DNA from: UBA1672 sp965263215
GTDB taxonomy: Bacteria; Pseudomonadota; Alphaproteobacteria; Micavibrionales; Micavibrionaceae
Length of the DNA stretch: 64,000 nucleotides
Assembly: GCA_965263215.1 (NCBI GenBank)
Contig: OZ253663.1
Coordinates: 2,294,001 to 2,358,000, forward strand
Direction: 5' to 3'
The translations under genes were made by a program, and so were the position numbers. The notes under the pieces were generated by a model. It ran no database searches, was not told the DNA's origin, and was given only the letters and a program-made list of their open reading frames with translations. Shown piece by piece: positions 53,452 to 62,719 of this stretch (position 1 is the first letter of the stretch; each line of letters begins with the position of its first letter).

Positions 53452-53898
53452 ATGCTTAACAATCAAAGCACATTAGAAACACTCATAGGTATCAATAAGG
53501 ATGCGATGGAATTTTACGAATCCGCTCGTGACGAGGCAAAGTCCGAGCAGCTGAAGTCCACGTTCGGTGCGTTAGAAGATTTGCACGGCGAAGTCGTTCT
53601 TAATCTGCAAACACATGCACGTGATTTAGGGCACGATGATGACGCCGATGAAACAGTTATCGGGCAAATGAGAGAATTTTGGGGCATGTTAATGGCTAAG
53701 GTCAGTAATGATGTCGATGAAACACTTGTCACACATTTAGAAGAAGCTGAAGACAGGTGCTTACACTCTATGCATGATGCCATCAAAAGCGACACAGTGA
53801 CACCGGAAACAAAAAGTATTCTGGAGAAGGAACTGTCTGCTTTAAATAAAAGCCATGACTATGTGAAGGCCTTAAAAGAAAGCATGAAGGCTGCATAG
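53452..53898 (+). CDS. PA2169-family (DUF2383) four-helix-bundle protein
   Basis: 148 residues of ferritin-like helical character: LETLIGINKDAMEFYESARD, then LKSTFGALEDLHGEVVLNLQ, EEAEDRCLHSMHDAIKSDT and LNKSHDYVKALKESM. This fits DUF2383/PA2169, four-helix bundles seen in stress regulons and sometimes described as metal-binding. Here the Glu/His ligands of a true di-iron site are incomplete (Glu and His recur as EDLHGE and HSMHD), so iron binding is uncertain. A perfect EcfG promoter precedes it and a terminator follows. Confidence 0.85.
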   Translation: MLNNQSTLETLIGINKDAMEFYESARDEAKSEQLKSTFGALEDLHGEVVLNLQTHARDLGHDDDADETVIGQMREFWGMLMAKVSNDVDETLVTHLEEAEDRCLHSMHDAIKSDTVTPETKSILEKELSALNKSHDYVKALKESMKAA

Positions 53899-53923
53899 TA
53901 TAATATAAATGGAGATTAATTTT

Positions 53924-53954
53924 GCGCCCTCATGATTGGGGGCGTATTTTTTTT
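53924..53954 (+). terminator. Terminator after the DUF2383 gene
   Basis: Stem CGCCC/GGGCG with a 10-base loop, followed by TA and eight T. Confidence 0.78.
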
Positions 53955-53979
53955 GGAACTAAATGCGGCGCCACTCGTT
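53955..53979 (+). promoter_or_regulatory. EcfG-type promoter upstream of the EF-hand gene
   Basis: GGAAC, 16 bases, CGTT: perfect consensus directly after the preceding terminator, 36 bases before the start codon. Confidence 0.82.
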
Positions 53980-54015
53980 TGAATGTGTACAGTAACAAAA
54001 AATAAAGGAAAAATT

Positions 54016-54564
54016 ATGAGACGCACATTATTAACATCAGCCATTGCGCTATGTTCTGTTATGGGTTTTGCAACAATCGCACCCGCAGAAACAGTAACGA
54101 CAAAAACATATATTCAGCAAAAAGATCTGCCCGATATGAACAAGGTCAATTTTTCGGCATTTGATGTCAATCAAGACGGGCAATTTTCTATGAAAGAAGT
54201 CGGTGAGCGTTTATTCGAAAGCTTTGACCGTGACGGAAACCAATTGATTGATAATCTAGAGTGGGATCACAAATCTGTTATGACGATCATCCCTATGGAA
54301 GAAGAAACATTTCAATATAGTGATGGTAACAGTGACGGCGTGCCGGAAACAGCAACGTACGAATACGATCAGTTTTTCGAAATGTCCGGTCTGGCAAAGT
54401 TTGATAAAAACCTGAACGGTCTATCCGCGCAGGAATTTATTGGAACACCTTTCCAGAAACTTGATGATGATGATGATAATTTGATCAATATGGAAGAATG
54501 GAAGGAAGCCTATTTGGAATCTGTTATCCCCGCGAGCGCAGAGCAAGAACGATACAACGACTAA
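54016..54564 (+). CDS. Exported EF-hand calcium-binding protein
   Basis: 182 residues from the ATG with AAGGAAA upstream; an in-frame ATG at 53983 falls almost on the promoter and is rejected. A signal peptide (MRRTLLTSAIALCSVMGFAT, cut near APA-E) is followed by EF-hand loops: DVNQDGQFSMKE, DRDGNQLIDNLEW, SDGNSDGVPET (irregular), DKNLNGLSAQEF and DDDDDNLINMEEW. The loops resemble calmodulin-type calcium sites. It is likely a periplasmic calcium-binding stress protein. The gene marks the end of the stress cluster; foreign-looking DNA begins right after it. Confidence 0.9.
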   Translation: MRRTLLTSAIALCSVMGFATIAPAETVTTKTYIQQKDLPDMNKVNFSAFDVNQDGQFSMKEVGERLFESFDRDGNQLIDNLEWDHKSVMTIIPMEEETFQYSDGNSDGVPETATYEYDQFFEMSGLAKFDKNLNGLSAQEFIGTPFQKLDDDDDNLINMEEWKEAYLESVIPASAEQERYND

Positions 54565-54591
54565 TCACTCTTCGCTAAATAAATTTTTTGT

Positions 54592-54729
54592 TTATTCAAA
54601 AGAGCAATCTATCAAACACCATAATTTACCGCCTTTGGGTATAACCTCTAAAGAAAGGCCGCCACCATTAGATACCTTAGGTTTTTCTTGAGGATTGGTA
54701 TTTTTACAGATTTGATAGTTTAATTTCAT
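54592..54729 (-). pseudogene. Truncated N-terminus of a P4-type tyrosine integrase
   Basis: A 45-codon ORF (MKLNYQICKNTNPQEKPKVS, then NGGGLSLEVIPKGGKLWCLI) matches the N-terminal arm-binding domain (DUF4102) of P4-like integrases, whose usual form is KPYKLSDGGGLYLLVxPxGGKLWR. It stops after the first strand region, before any catalytic residue. It lies exactly at the border between chromosomal stress genes and the defence island, consistent with an integrase remnant. Confidence 0.7.
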
Positions 54730-54731
54730 TT

Positions 54732-54780
54732 GGTGGCCTTTTTATTTTGCCCTTGTGCAAAGGCCACCAAAAAAGCCACC
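54732..54780. repeat. Inverted and direct GGTGGCC repeats next to the integrase remnant
   Basis: GGTGGCCTTT (54732–54741) pairs with AAAGGCCACC (54759–54768), and a further GCCACC follows at 54775. Clusters of GGTGGC immediately upstream of DUF4102 integrase starts are common and probably arm-type binding or attachment-site DNA. Here they abut the start codon of the integrase remnant. Confidence 0.6.
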
Positions 54781-54966
54781 ATTATTTTTAGTCTTGGCTG
54801 GACCACATCGGACACCTTTAAGCGTATAATAGCCTAAAACCGTTGATTTTCATAAGTTTTCTTGGATTTGTCTGGACTGTATAATTTGATAAATTGGCCG
54901 TACGGACTCTTAACCAACCCGCTAAACAACTAAAATTAAACATATTTTGTTACTGCAATAAATCGC

Positions 54967-54986
54967 ATACCCCCAAAAATACCCCC
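54967..54986. repeat. Direct repeat ATACCCCC, attachment-like
   Basis: ATACCCCC occurs twice, 12 bases apart (54967 and 54979). On the minus strand it reads GGGGGTAT with a T-run between, a motif frequently seen beside integrase genes. It lies 24 bases from the stop of the GHKL-nuclease gene. Between 54781 and 54966 I see no gene. Confidence 0.45.
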
Positions 54987-55010
54987 TTGCAGTTCTTTTT
55001 AAGGAGAAAA

Positions 55011-57056
55011 TTATACTATGCCAAGTTTCTCAAAGAATACTGCATTTCTTAATTTTGCATCATTAAGAAGCTTTTCATACGAGATTATTTCAACAAATGC
55101 TTCCGGGTTAGATAAATAACCAATCATGCCAGATTTATCGGGTGTTTCTCGAAAGTTCATACCGCGCAATGAGGCATAGAGTGATGGGGTAATATCTGCA
55201 ATTATATAGCCGTGAAACGCCGTGCCTGAACCGATTGAAGAAATAACTTTTCCCTTTTTATCCCTAATAGTTTTTCCAGATTTGAATTGCTCAATATAGT
55301 TAATAATCTGTTGTACTGGCGGGTCTTCGCCTTTCTTATTGTAGTCATCACGCCCCGGTCTTTTAAACTCAACGATTACTATGGTATCATTACAATCATT
55401 AGTTCTTCGCCATGCAAAGCCTGCATTGTAGAAGAAGGACATATCAGGACGTTTTGCACTGTCAACATCAGTAAAGTCTTCAAACTTTTTATCTGATTGG
55501 AAATAATCAAAAAAGGCTAAACGATCGTCTACTATCCATAAATTATGGTCCTCAAAATGCAAATCTTGTGAATCGCTTTTCAAAGGACAAATCAACGAGT
55601 GAACAGCATTCTCTAAATAGTGTTTTTCTTGTTCGCTATCTTCATCATATCCGCGCAAGGTATCGAGTAACTCCAGAACTTGCTTGCGTTTTAGCACATA
55701 TTCAGCAAGGGCTCCTTTTTGCTCTTCTTCTAAAAACTCTTTATATTCATCTACCTTTTCCTCAACCTCTTTGGTGTATAGTTCACTATTAGTAATATCG
55801 CTTTTTATATGCTTAAACTGATTAGAACGTCTCATTCGCTCGCGGAACATTTCCAACTTAATATCTTCAGCTTTTGCATTGTTCGGGATTTTACTTTCTA
55901 CGAAATCGTCAATACTTTCCTTAATGAATAAAAATTGAGGATTCTGGTCTATGATATCAAGAGCAGCAACTTTGTTTTGCTCTTTGACTTCCTTAATATA
56001 ATCATCCAGATACACCTTAATATTACGAATAATCTCACTTGAAACGCCTTTTAAGACGTCCTCTGTAAAAGAAAAAGCAGTGCGTTCCTGATTTACATGC
56101 CTATCAAGCAACTCTCCGCTGACACATGCAATGTAAATATACTCCCCATCGAGTGCCTTTAATCCGAGCGGATCATCTAATTTTCTATCGATGACACAAC
56201 GCTCATTCGCACATAGATAAAGCCAGTTGTAACCCTTAATATTTCCCTTAGGGTTCCTTGGAGTAATAAGTTTCGTACACTTTAAGTGTTTAATTTTTAA
56301 TTTATACTTCTCTTGAATCTCACCCTGATCCTGATCCTCATTTTGCAGTACTATTTCAACAGTTTCTTCTTCCTCTTGCACAATTTGCTCTTCAAACAAT
56401 GCGCTTAAGTTTTCATTGTATCCTTCCGCATCAATCAAAATAATTTTTGGTGCTGACTTGGAGGCAAAAACTGGAAGGAAATGAGCAATGATTTTATGCG
56501 CTATTCGCTCTGTCTTCATTGGGCATCTAGCCTTAAATTCAGATTTGAAACTATTTAAGTGTATAGCCGTTCCAAGATCTATTAAGTCACCTTCTGCTTT
56601 TCCTTGTACAATATTTTGAATTTGTGCCCGCTCATCTAAAACAAAATCAAAATTCCTATAATAATGGTTCATGTTAGCTGCGTAGCCACTGCGCACCTTT
56701 ATGTCATCAAATACTTTCAACCAGCCTAACCGCCCAATGCCTTTTCCACCTTTTCCTATTTTCCTGCGAGAATCTGGCGTCTTAAAAGCTGTGTAGTTTT
56801 CTTCATCAAGACCTATACCATTATCCGTGACAATGAATCCTGATATTGCGCTTTCTTCACCCTCCTCTCTTAAAATCTCTATACTTATTTTCCCATTTCT
56901 TGATGCGCTGTCACCATAGCGATCTTGAATTGCATGTATAGAGTTATGGATGGCTTCGAAAACAGGAATTAACGAATTATGCTCGTTTGGTGGCAAAGGA
57001 TAACGTGATACGCGTCCAACGATATCACTGTGCATTATATCAAAATTAGTGCTCAT
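55011..57056 (-). CDS. GHKL (Hsp90-like) ATPase fused to a PD-(D/E)XK-like nuclease
   Basis: 681 residues. The N-terminal GHKL ATPase has the N-box EAIHNSIHA (34–42), G1 DNGIGLD (78–84) and G2 GKGGKGIGRLGWLKVF (~101–116). A middle region of ~250 residues contains a DUF-like transducer and coiled coil (KVDEYKEFLEEEQKGALAEY). The C-terminal ~145 residues look like a PD-(D/E)XK nuclease: Asp538 in RPDMSFF, then VIVEFKRPGRDDY (Glu563-x-Lys565), the DUF4263/Shedu-like pattern. The gene lies 86 bases downstream of the type ISP enzyme gene on the same strand. ATP-driven dimer closure controlling a nuclease would fit a phage-defence role; this is inference. Confidence 0.72.
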   Translation of the reverse strand: MSTNFDIMHSDIVGRVSRYPLPPNEHNSLIPVFEAIHNSIHAIQDRYGDSASRNGKISIEILREEGEESAISGFIVTDNGIGLDEENYTAFKTPDSRRKIGKGGKGIGRLGWLKVFDDIKVRSGYAANMNHYYRNFDFVLDERAQIQNIVQGKAEGDLIDLGTAIHLNSFKSEFKARCPMKTERIAHKIIAHFLPVFASKSAPKIILIDAEGYNENLSALFEEQIVQEEEETVEIVLQNEDQDQGEIQEKYKLKIKHLKCTKLITPRNPKGNIKGYNWLYLCANERCVIDRKLDDPLGLKALDGEYIYIACVSGELLDRHVNQERTAFSFTEDVLKGVSSEIIRNIKVYLDDYIKEVKEQNKVAALDIIDQNPQFLFIKESIDDFVESKIPNNAKAEDIKLEMFRERMRRSNQFKHIKSDITNSELYTKEVEEKVDEYKEFLEEEQKGALAEYVLKRKQVLELLDTLRGYDEDSEQEKHYLENAVHSLICPLKSDSQDLHFEDHNLWIVDDRLAFFDYFQSDKKFEDFTDVDSAKRPDMSFFYNAGFAWRRTNDCNDTIVIVEFKRPGRDDYNKKGEDPPVQQIINYIEQFKSGKTIRDKKGKVISSIGSGTAFHGYIIADITPSLYASLRGMNFRETPDKSGMIGYLSNPEAFVEIISYEKLLNDAKLRNAVFFEKLGIV

Positions 57057-57142
57057 AATTTCTTACTCTACATAACTGCGAAGACTTTAAAAATACAAAA
57101 TCCAGCTTAATTTCAATCAAGCATGCTTATGTATGCTTCAAT

Positions 57143-60100
57143 TTAAGCAGCCTTTGAATCATTTGACTCATCAATCTCCAGCTTTGGCAGTGAGCGTACG
57201 ATCTTCATTGTTTCAAGGCTTACAGTGATCACGCGCTGGAATAGTTTAAGCGGATAGGCAGGATCACGAACTGTTTCAATAGCGTATTTATTTGCATCAT
57301 TAACGATACCGCTGACTTTGTCCGTCTTAACGCACTGACGTTCCATCACCCATTCAAGGGCAGGCTTGCCATTAACGACATAGTCGTAGGCTTCCAACGG
57401 AATGTCCTGCATTGTGATTTTACTGTTATAGACCACAGTAGTCTTGTCTTTGTTTTTACCTTTGCCGCCGAACTTCATCTTCTCAACACGGTAATCTTCC
57501 GGCTGTAAGTCATCCATAAACATTGAGCCTTCTTTATAGGTCACACCATATGGCTCAACGCTTTCATAATTCACATGCAATTCGGCAAGATCACGGCCAG
57601 CCTTTGAGAACTCCCAAAAGTCTTTGGCTGTTTTCATGAGTGGAATACGTGGCAATTGCTTGGATAGATTATCGGCGTAGCGTGCGCGGTAATCCTCTGA
57701 ATGCAACAAACCATAGATATAATAGAAAACATCTTCCTTAGTGATGGTTTCAGACGAATAGGATTTTTGGAAATGCAGTAAACCAGCATCACTAATACCG
57801 TCCTTAACTTGATATCCATTTTCACTGCCCTGTTCGGCGAAAAGTCCACCTTCATCTCCTGCAACCTGCTCGTAACGTTTTAAAGGAAAACATTGACCTT
57901 TCTCGATTAAGTCATAAGAAGGAACTAAATCCAACATGATGCAAGAAAAAGACTTTGAACCAATTCCAGAAACAGAGAGAACTAAATTATCTGATTGATG
58001 GTAAGGAAAGAACTCATAGTTTTTACCTACTTCACTATTCATTGATCTATGAAAGTACATAGACTGTTTAAAGAAAGGGCGGTATAGGGTAGTGGTCATG
58101 TTTTTGCTATCGAAGGTATGACGTTTTAGATTTTTCAAATCATTCTTCAAGCTGCGACTCCAACTAATGTTTTTGGGATCTTTATTTATAAAATCATCAA
58201 GTTCAATTTCTCTGTCAAAGTTCTGATAACGGATAACTTCATTATTATAAAATGAAATGGTTGTTTCTATCGATTGATGAACCTGCTTCGCAGAAGAGTT
58301 TATGCACCACCAATCCCTATTTGTTTTTACACCGCCTGAAAAACGTTCAAAAAGCGATGTATCCTTTTCAGCCCCCCGGTTTCCTATTTTAATATGTTCA
58401 TCGAAACTGTCATCTCGCTGATTAAGCCAATCGTTATATTGATCAGGGACAATTTCCACCCACGCCCCTTGTTTTTTAATGCCTTCAATACTCTTAAAGT
58501 TATCAATGATGTTTAATTTTTCTTTTTGGCTTAAATAGTCACCAATATCATGAAAATATATTTTGCCATGCTCTTTCGCATTAGGGTTTTTAACAAATAA
58601 GGTTATCGCAATAGGTGCACGACTTCCTGAACCAAAAATCTTTCCGCCCTCTTTTCTAGACTGCTCTCCTTGTGTTCTTTGATTGCCGCGTAAATGGAAT
58701 ATATAAAGACTAGAATATTCCTCTGCTAAACATTGGCGCATCCCATCCATAGCATTACCGTCAATCCAACCAGCATTTGAAACGTAAGCCATAACGCCAC
58801 TTTCACCCACACGATCTGAACCCCAACGAATTGCCCGAATATAAGAGTCATATAGAGCATTTTTCAAGGTAGCAGTACCATGCTCTGAATAAGTACTTCG
58901 AATTGTCTCGTCTAAATGCGGATATTCAACATTAGCCGCTCCATCATTGGCACTTTTTTGGCCTGCTGAATACGGTGGATTTCCAATGATCACACGAATA
59001 TCCAACTCTTTTTGCCTTTGACGACGACTACTGTTATCGACCAGCAAGCCGCTAATCATGTCCTCTTTTTCGTAGAGCTGGAATGTGTCGGTCAAACAAA
59101 TACCATTGAACGGCTTATATTCTTCCTCACCTTGCCCAAGAGCATCATGGTAAACCTGCTCAATGTTAATTGCTGCAATATAGTAGGCCAGCAAAACAAT
59201 CTCATTGGCATGTATTTCATTAGCGTATTTGTAGGGAAGTTCTTCTTTTGAAATCAAACCGCTTTGCAATAGGCGCGTTATAAAAGTTCCCGTTCCTGTA
59301 AATGGATCAAGAATATGAACACCTTTCGATCCTAATGTTTGCTCAAATTCCGCCTGTAAAACATCGTTCACAGAATGAATAATGAAATCGACCACCTCAA
59401 CAGGCGTATAAACGATACCAAGCTTTTCAGTTAGGCGCGGAAACGCATTGCGGAAGAACTTGTCGTAGAGTTGAACAATGATTTTCTGCTTTGCGTCTGC
59501 GCTTTCAATACCCTCTGCACGACGACGAACAGAGTCATAGAACTTTTGCAGTGACTCGGATTCCTTCTCCAATGTGTGTTCCTGCAATACATCCAAAATT
59601 TTTTGCATGGCTTGTGATACAGGATTGTTTTGAGAGAAACTGTACCCTTCAAACAGGGCTTCAAACACAGGGCGCGTAATCAAATGCTGTGCAAGCATTT
59701 CAACAGCATCATCACTGGTTATACTCTCATTTAGGTCATCACGAATTTCTTCCAAAAATCCATCAAATGCTGCGCGTTCTTTGCTGTCTTCTTTGGCTAA
59801 TATGCCGTTTATGCGCGATATGTGTTTTTGTGCAATATCGGCAATATCATTGGCCCAATCTTCCCAATAATCACGTGTTCCACATTTCTTCACAATGCGG
59901 GCAAGTATCGCTTTTGAAAACTCGTCAAAGATAAAAGCACTTTGTTGTGGTGCTGCATCTTTAGGCACTGAATTGCCTTCCCATTCATCATCAACGCCAC
60001 CACTGCCAATACCTGCCCCTTCTTTCACCTTATCGGCACGTTCAGGCAATGTATTGGTTACCGCAACAATCTCAATTCGTGAGTTTTCTTCGCCCAAATC

Positions 60101-62032
60101 AATACGATTGATACCTGACTCAAAACGATCATCATGTGAACGCAAGGCATTTAATATCTGCCAGACAACCTTGTATTTCTCGTTGTTGTTCAGAGCCTCC
60201 TCCGCAGACAACCCAGCGGGCACACCAACAGGTAAGATCACATAACCTAAACTTTTACCCTCTGCACGACGCATAACACGACCAACGGACTGTACAACGT
60301 CAATCTGTGACTTGCGTGGATGCATGAACATGATGGCATCCAATGCAGGAACATCAACGCCCTCCGACAAACAACGTGCGTTACTTAAAATATGACACAT
60401 ATTATTGTCGCCGACATTGTTAAGCCAATCAATCAACTTCTCACGTTCTTTGGCATTGAACGTACCGTCAACGTGCCTTGCTTCACACTGCAAAAGACCG
60501 TCATGTTCTTCGCCTTGTTCTTCAAGGTATTCTTCAACAACAGCCATGAACTCATCAACAATTAGTTTAGAACTCTTAATATCCTTACAGAACGCCACAG
60601 CACGACGCATGGGGTTATCATCTGCACGCAAATCATCTTTAAGGTCCAGCTTTGTTAGAGCACGATAACAGCCAATGATCTTGGTCACATCATCTAAAAC
60701 AAGTTCAGAATTTTCATCGGACAATCTGTTTTGGACACTTGAACTGACGACCTCTTCATCAACGGCGAGAACAATCACTTTATAATCGGTCAATAAGCCT
60801 GCTGACACAGCTTCGGAGAACGTGATTTCATGTAATGTTTCGCCGTAATGCTCTGGATCGTTCATTGACACAAGAACTGCATCAACTTCTCTTGCTTTTT
60901 GCTTAACATTTTCGCCGTAGATACGCGGCGTTGCTGTCATATAAAGCCGTTTAGTGCCTTTGATATAACCCTGATAGTGAACCTTAACAAAGTTTGAATC
61001 GTCTTCACCGACAAGCTTTGCGCCTGTTGTACGATGTGCTTCATCACAGATGATGAGATCAAATTCGGCCATGCCATGCTTGTTTTGAGCATCTGAAATT
61101 ACCTGAATAGACTGATATGTTGAAAAAACCACTGTCATCTTTTCAGAGGCTTCATCACCTAGCAAATTGGAGGATATCTTTTCTGTCAACTTCAATGCAT
61201 CTGTTGTAGCTGGAAAAGCAAGATCATGCGCATTTATGTCTGACAAATCGTCCTTGGCTTTGCGCTTACCAACTTGAACATCTGAACAAACAGCAAATGA
61301 ATGCAAAGGTGTTTCAGCATCGTTTGACCACTCACGCACTGTTTGAGACATCAAAGATAGTGAGGGGACCAGGTATAATACGCGTTTGCCTTTTCCAGCC
61401 AATGTTTCGGCAATTTTTAAACTCGTGAACGTCTTACCGGTTCCACAGGCCATAATAAGTTTGCCACGCTCTGCATCAGCCAACCCTTCTTGCACAGCAT
61501 CCAATGCCTTTTTCTGGTGAGGGCGTAATGTCTTTTTATCCTGTAAAACGACTTTTTGATCTTTAGCATACTGGCTCCAATCAATAGGACTTTGCTCAAG
61601 ATCAGAAAGGCCGATACGGTTAACTTCGATTGTTTGACCGCGCAACGCATCTTCTGCATGTTCGCTCCACTCTGCGCGTGTTGTGTCGATAATCAAACGG
61701 CGTGTAAAGGGTGCTTTACCGGAAGCAGTAAAGAAGGAATCTATGTCTTTTTTAACAATACGATGATCTTCGTCATAGAATTTACATTGAACAGCACAGT
61801 ACCCATCGCCATCAATTAACTTAGCTACAACATCAATGCCGGTGTCACGCTGATCAATACCTTGCTCTTTGGCCCAATCAGAATAAGTCCAAACTTGACT
61901 AAATTGCTGCGCAAAAACAGGATCATTTTTTAAATACACAACAGAGAGTAATTCAAAATAATCACCCTTCTCGCGCTCGGTTTTCGCATTATCACGATAC
62001 GTCTTAAGTAGTTGCTGTAAATCTTGACTCAT
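57143..62032 (-). CDS. Type ISP single-chain restriction–modification enzyme
   Basis: 1629 residues, the normal size for LlaGI/LlaBIII-type enzymes. The N-terminal Mrr-like nuclease has Asp67 (DTGIDVVA) and Gln82-x-Lys84 (CAVQCKFY). The superfamily-2 translocase has Walker A ACGTGKT (~195–201), DEAH (LIICDEAHRT) and the later motif VVQSVGRVMRRAEG. The gamma-class N6-adenine methyltransferase has motif I DPFTGTGTF and motif IV NPPYSAG. A target recognition domain forms the C-terminal ~400 residues. One polypeptide therefore recognises, methylates, translocates and cleaves DNA. All key motifs look intact, so it is probably active. The GHKL-nuclease gene follows it. Confidence 0.92.
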   Translation of the reverse strand: MSQDLQQLLKTYRDNAKTEREKGDYFELLSVVYLKNDPVFAQQFSQVWTYSDWAKEQGIDQRDTGIDVVAKLIDGDGYCAVQCKFYDEDHRIVKKDIDSFFTASGKAPFTRRLIIDTTRAEWSEHAEDALRGQTIEVNRIGLSDLEQSPIDWSQYAKDQKVVLQDKKTLRPHQKKALDAVQEGLADAERGKLIMACGTGKTFTSLKIAETLAGKGKRVLYLVPSLSLMSQTVREWSNDAETPLHSFAVCSDVQVGKRKAKDDLSDINAHDLAFPATTDALKLTEKISSNLLGDEASEKMTVVFSTYQSIQVISDAQNKHGMAEFDLIICDEAHRTTGAKLVGEDDSNFVKVHYQGYIKGTKRLYMTATPRIYGENVKQKAREVDAVLVSMNDPEHYGETLHEITFSEAVSAGLLTDYKVIVLAVDEEVVSSSVQNRLSDENSELVLDDVTKIIGCYRALTKLDLKDDLRADDNPMRRAVAFCKDIKSSKLIVDEFMAVVEEYLEEQGEEHDGLLQCEARHVDGTFNAKEREKLIDWLNNVGDNNMCHILSNARCLSEGVDVPALDAIMFMHPRKSQIDVVQSVGRVMRRAEGKSLGYVILPVGVPAGLSAEEALNNNEKYKVVWQILNALRSHDDRFESGINRIDLGEENSRIEIVAVTNTLPERADKVKEGAGIGSGGVDDEWEGNSVPKDAAPQQSAFIFDEFSKAILARIVKKCGTRDYWEDWANDIADIAQKHISRINGILAKEDSKERAAFDGFLEEIRDDLNESITSDDAVEMLAQHLITRPVFEALFEGYSFSQNNPVSQAMQKILDVLQEHTLEKESESLQKFYDSVRRRAEGIESADAKQKIIVQLYDKFFRNAFPRLTEKLGIVYTPVEVVDFIIHSVNDVLQAEFEQTLGSKGVHILDPFTGTGTFITRLLQSGLISKEELPYKYANEIHANEIVLLAYYIAAINIEQVYHDALGQGEEEYKPFNGICLTDTFQLYEKEDMISGLLVDNSSRRQRQKELDIRVIIGNPPYSAGQKSANDGAANVEYPHLDETIRSTYSEHGTATLKNALYDSYIRAIRWGSDRVGESGVMAYVSNAGWIDGNAMDGMRQCLAEEYSSLYIFHLRGNQRTQGEQSRKEGGKIFGSGSRAPIAITLFVKNPNAKEHGKIYFHDIGDYLSQKEKLNIIDNFKSIEGIKKQGAWVEIVPDQYNDWLNQRDDSFDEHIKIGNRGAEKDTSLFERFSGGVKTNRDWWCINSSAKQVHQSIETTISFYNNEVIRYQNFDREIELDDFINKDPKNISWSRSLKNDLKNLKRHTFDSKNMTTTLYRPFFKQSMYFHRSMNSEVGKNYEFFPYHQSDNLVLSVSGIGSKSFSCIMLDLVPSYDLIEKGQCFPLKRYEQVAGDEGGLFAEQGSENGYQVKDGISDAGLLHFQKSYSSETITKEDVFYYIYGLLHSEDYRARYADNLSKQLPRIPLMKTAKDFWEFSKAGRDLAELHVNYESVEPYGVTYKEGSMFMDDLQPEDYRVEKMKFGGKGKNKDKTTVVYNSKITMQDIPLEAYDYVVNGKPALEWVMERQCVKTDKVSGIVNDANKYAIETVRDPAYPLKLFQRVITVSLETMKIVRSLPKLEIDESNDSKAA

Positions 62033-62148
62033 AAAAATTCTATTCCACTAAAGATAATGTCTCATTTAGCTGTAAAGCAAAACTCTATCACCGTAAATTA
62101 TTACAGCGTTACAATAATCGAATAAAACTTAGTAGCTTTATAAAAGAC

Positions 62149-62349
62149 TTAATGACCTGACAAATACATCATTAAAAAAAACAAAGAAATGATCAACACT
62201 GAAACGATGATATCCTTAGTGCTCTTGGACAGTTTCTGCCCCAACAGCTTCTTTAAGAACTTGCCTCTGTTATTAAAAAGCCAAAAAGCAAGCATACCTA
62301 ACCCAACAACTAATAAAGTCTGCAAAAATACACTCAAAATCATATTCAT
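62149..62349 (-). CDS. Small two-span membrane protein
   Basis: 66 residues: helix 1 ILSVFLQTLLVVGLGMLAFW, a basic linker (NNRGKFLKKLLGQKLSKSTK), helix 2 IIVSVLIISLFFLMMYLSG. GGAG lies 8–9 bases before the ATG. It sits ~115 bases upstream of the type ISP gene on the same strand. Small two-helix proteins accompany some defence loci, but no family is recognised. Confidence 0.6.
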   Translation of the reverse strand: MNMILSVFLQTLLVVGLGMLAFWLFNNRGKFLKKLLGQKLSKSTKDIIVSVLIISLFFLMMYLSGH

Positions 62350-62363
62350 CCCATTTCTCCAAA

Positions 62364-62393
62364 TAAAAAATCACCAGAGGATCGCTCTGGTGA
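62364..62393 (-). terminator. Rho-independent terminator upstream of the small membrane gene
   Basis: Stem TCACCAGAG/CTCTGGTGA with a 5-base loop and a T-run on the minus strand. It implies a minus-strand transcript from the 62394–62719 region or from the HTH gene beyond. Confidence 0.75.
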
Positions 62394-62719
62394 CGGGGTG
62401 TTTTCATCCGTATCAAGTGAGACGGCGCGATGCTTTTAGGCTTGCACCTTGGACATGACATCGCCACCCCATCCTAGATGGAGTAGCGACACAATTTCGG
62501 CAGTGTCATGCCGCACTTGATTGGGGATGAAAAGCCCCGAACCACCAAAGAGGCGATCTGGCATCATCATGCACGAAAACAACCCGTTTGCAACAAGAGA
62601 GACGCAAGTAATAAATTTTCATAAGATAAAAAACTATAGAAAATCATAGATGTATCGAAAAGATTAGAGACAGTGCATTGCCACTAAATTTATCACAGAA
62701 AGCTATGGCGTATGCCGGA
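62394..62719. other. Gene-poor stretch with a possible repetitive extragenic element
   Basis: No convincing gene. A 41-codon minus-strand ORF (starting MMMPDRLFGGSGLFIPNQVR and ending DVMSKVQA) and the phrase GTCATGCCGCACTTGATTGG around 62505 recall dispersed extragenic repeats in proteobacteria whose chance translation contains VRHD. A transcript ending at the 62364–62393 terminator may cross it. Confidence 0.35.

Noticed and set aside
54790..54966. tRNA fragment as integration site (GGACTCTTAACCAACCCGC)
   Set aside because: The segment recalls an anticodon arm but no T-arm, acceptor stem or CCA follows, so it cannot be called a tRNA or tRNA fragment.
62273..62467. Minus-strand ORF with CPRC motif overlapping the terminator region
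   Set aside because: It reads through a strong terminator hairpin and overlaps the start of the small membrane protein gene in another frame; no good ribosome site was found.
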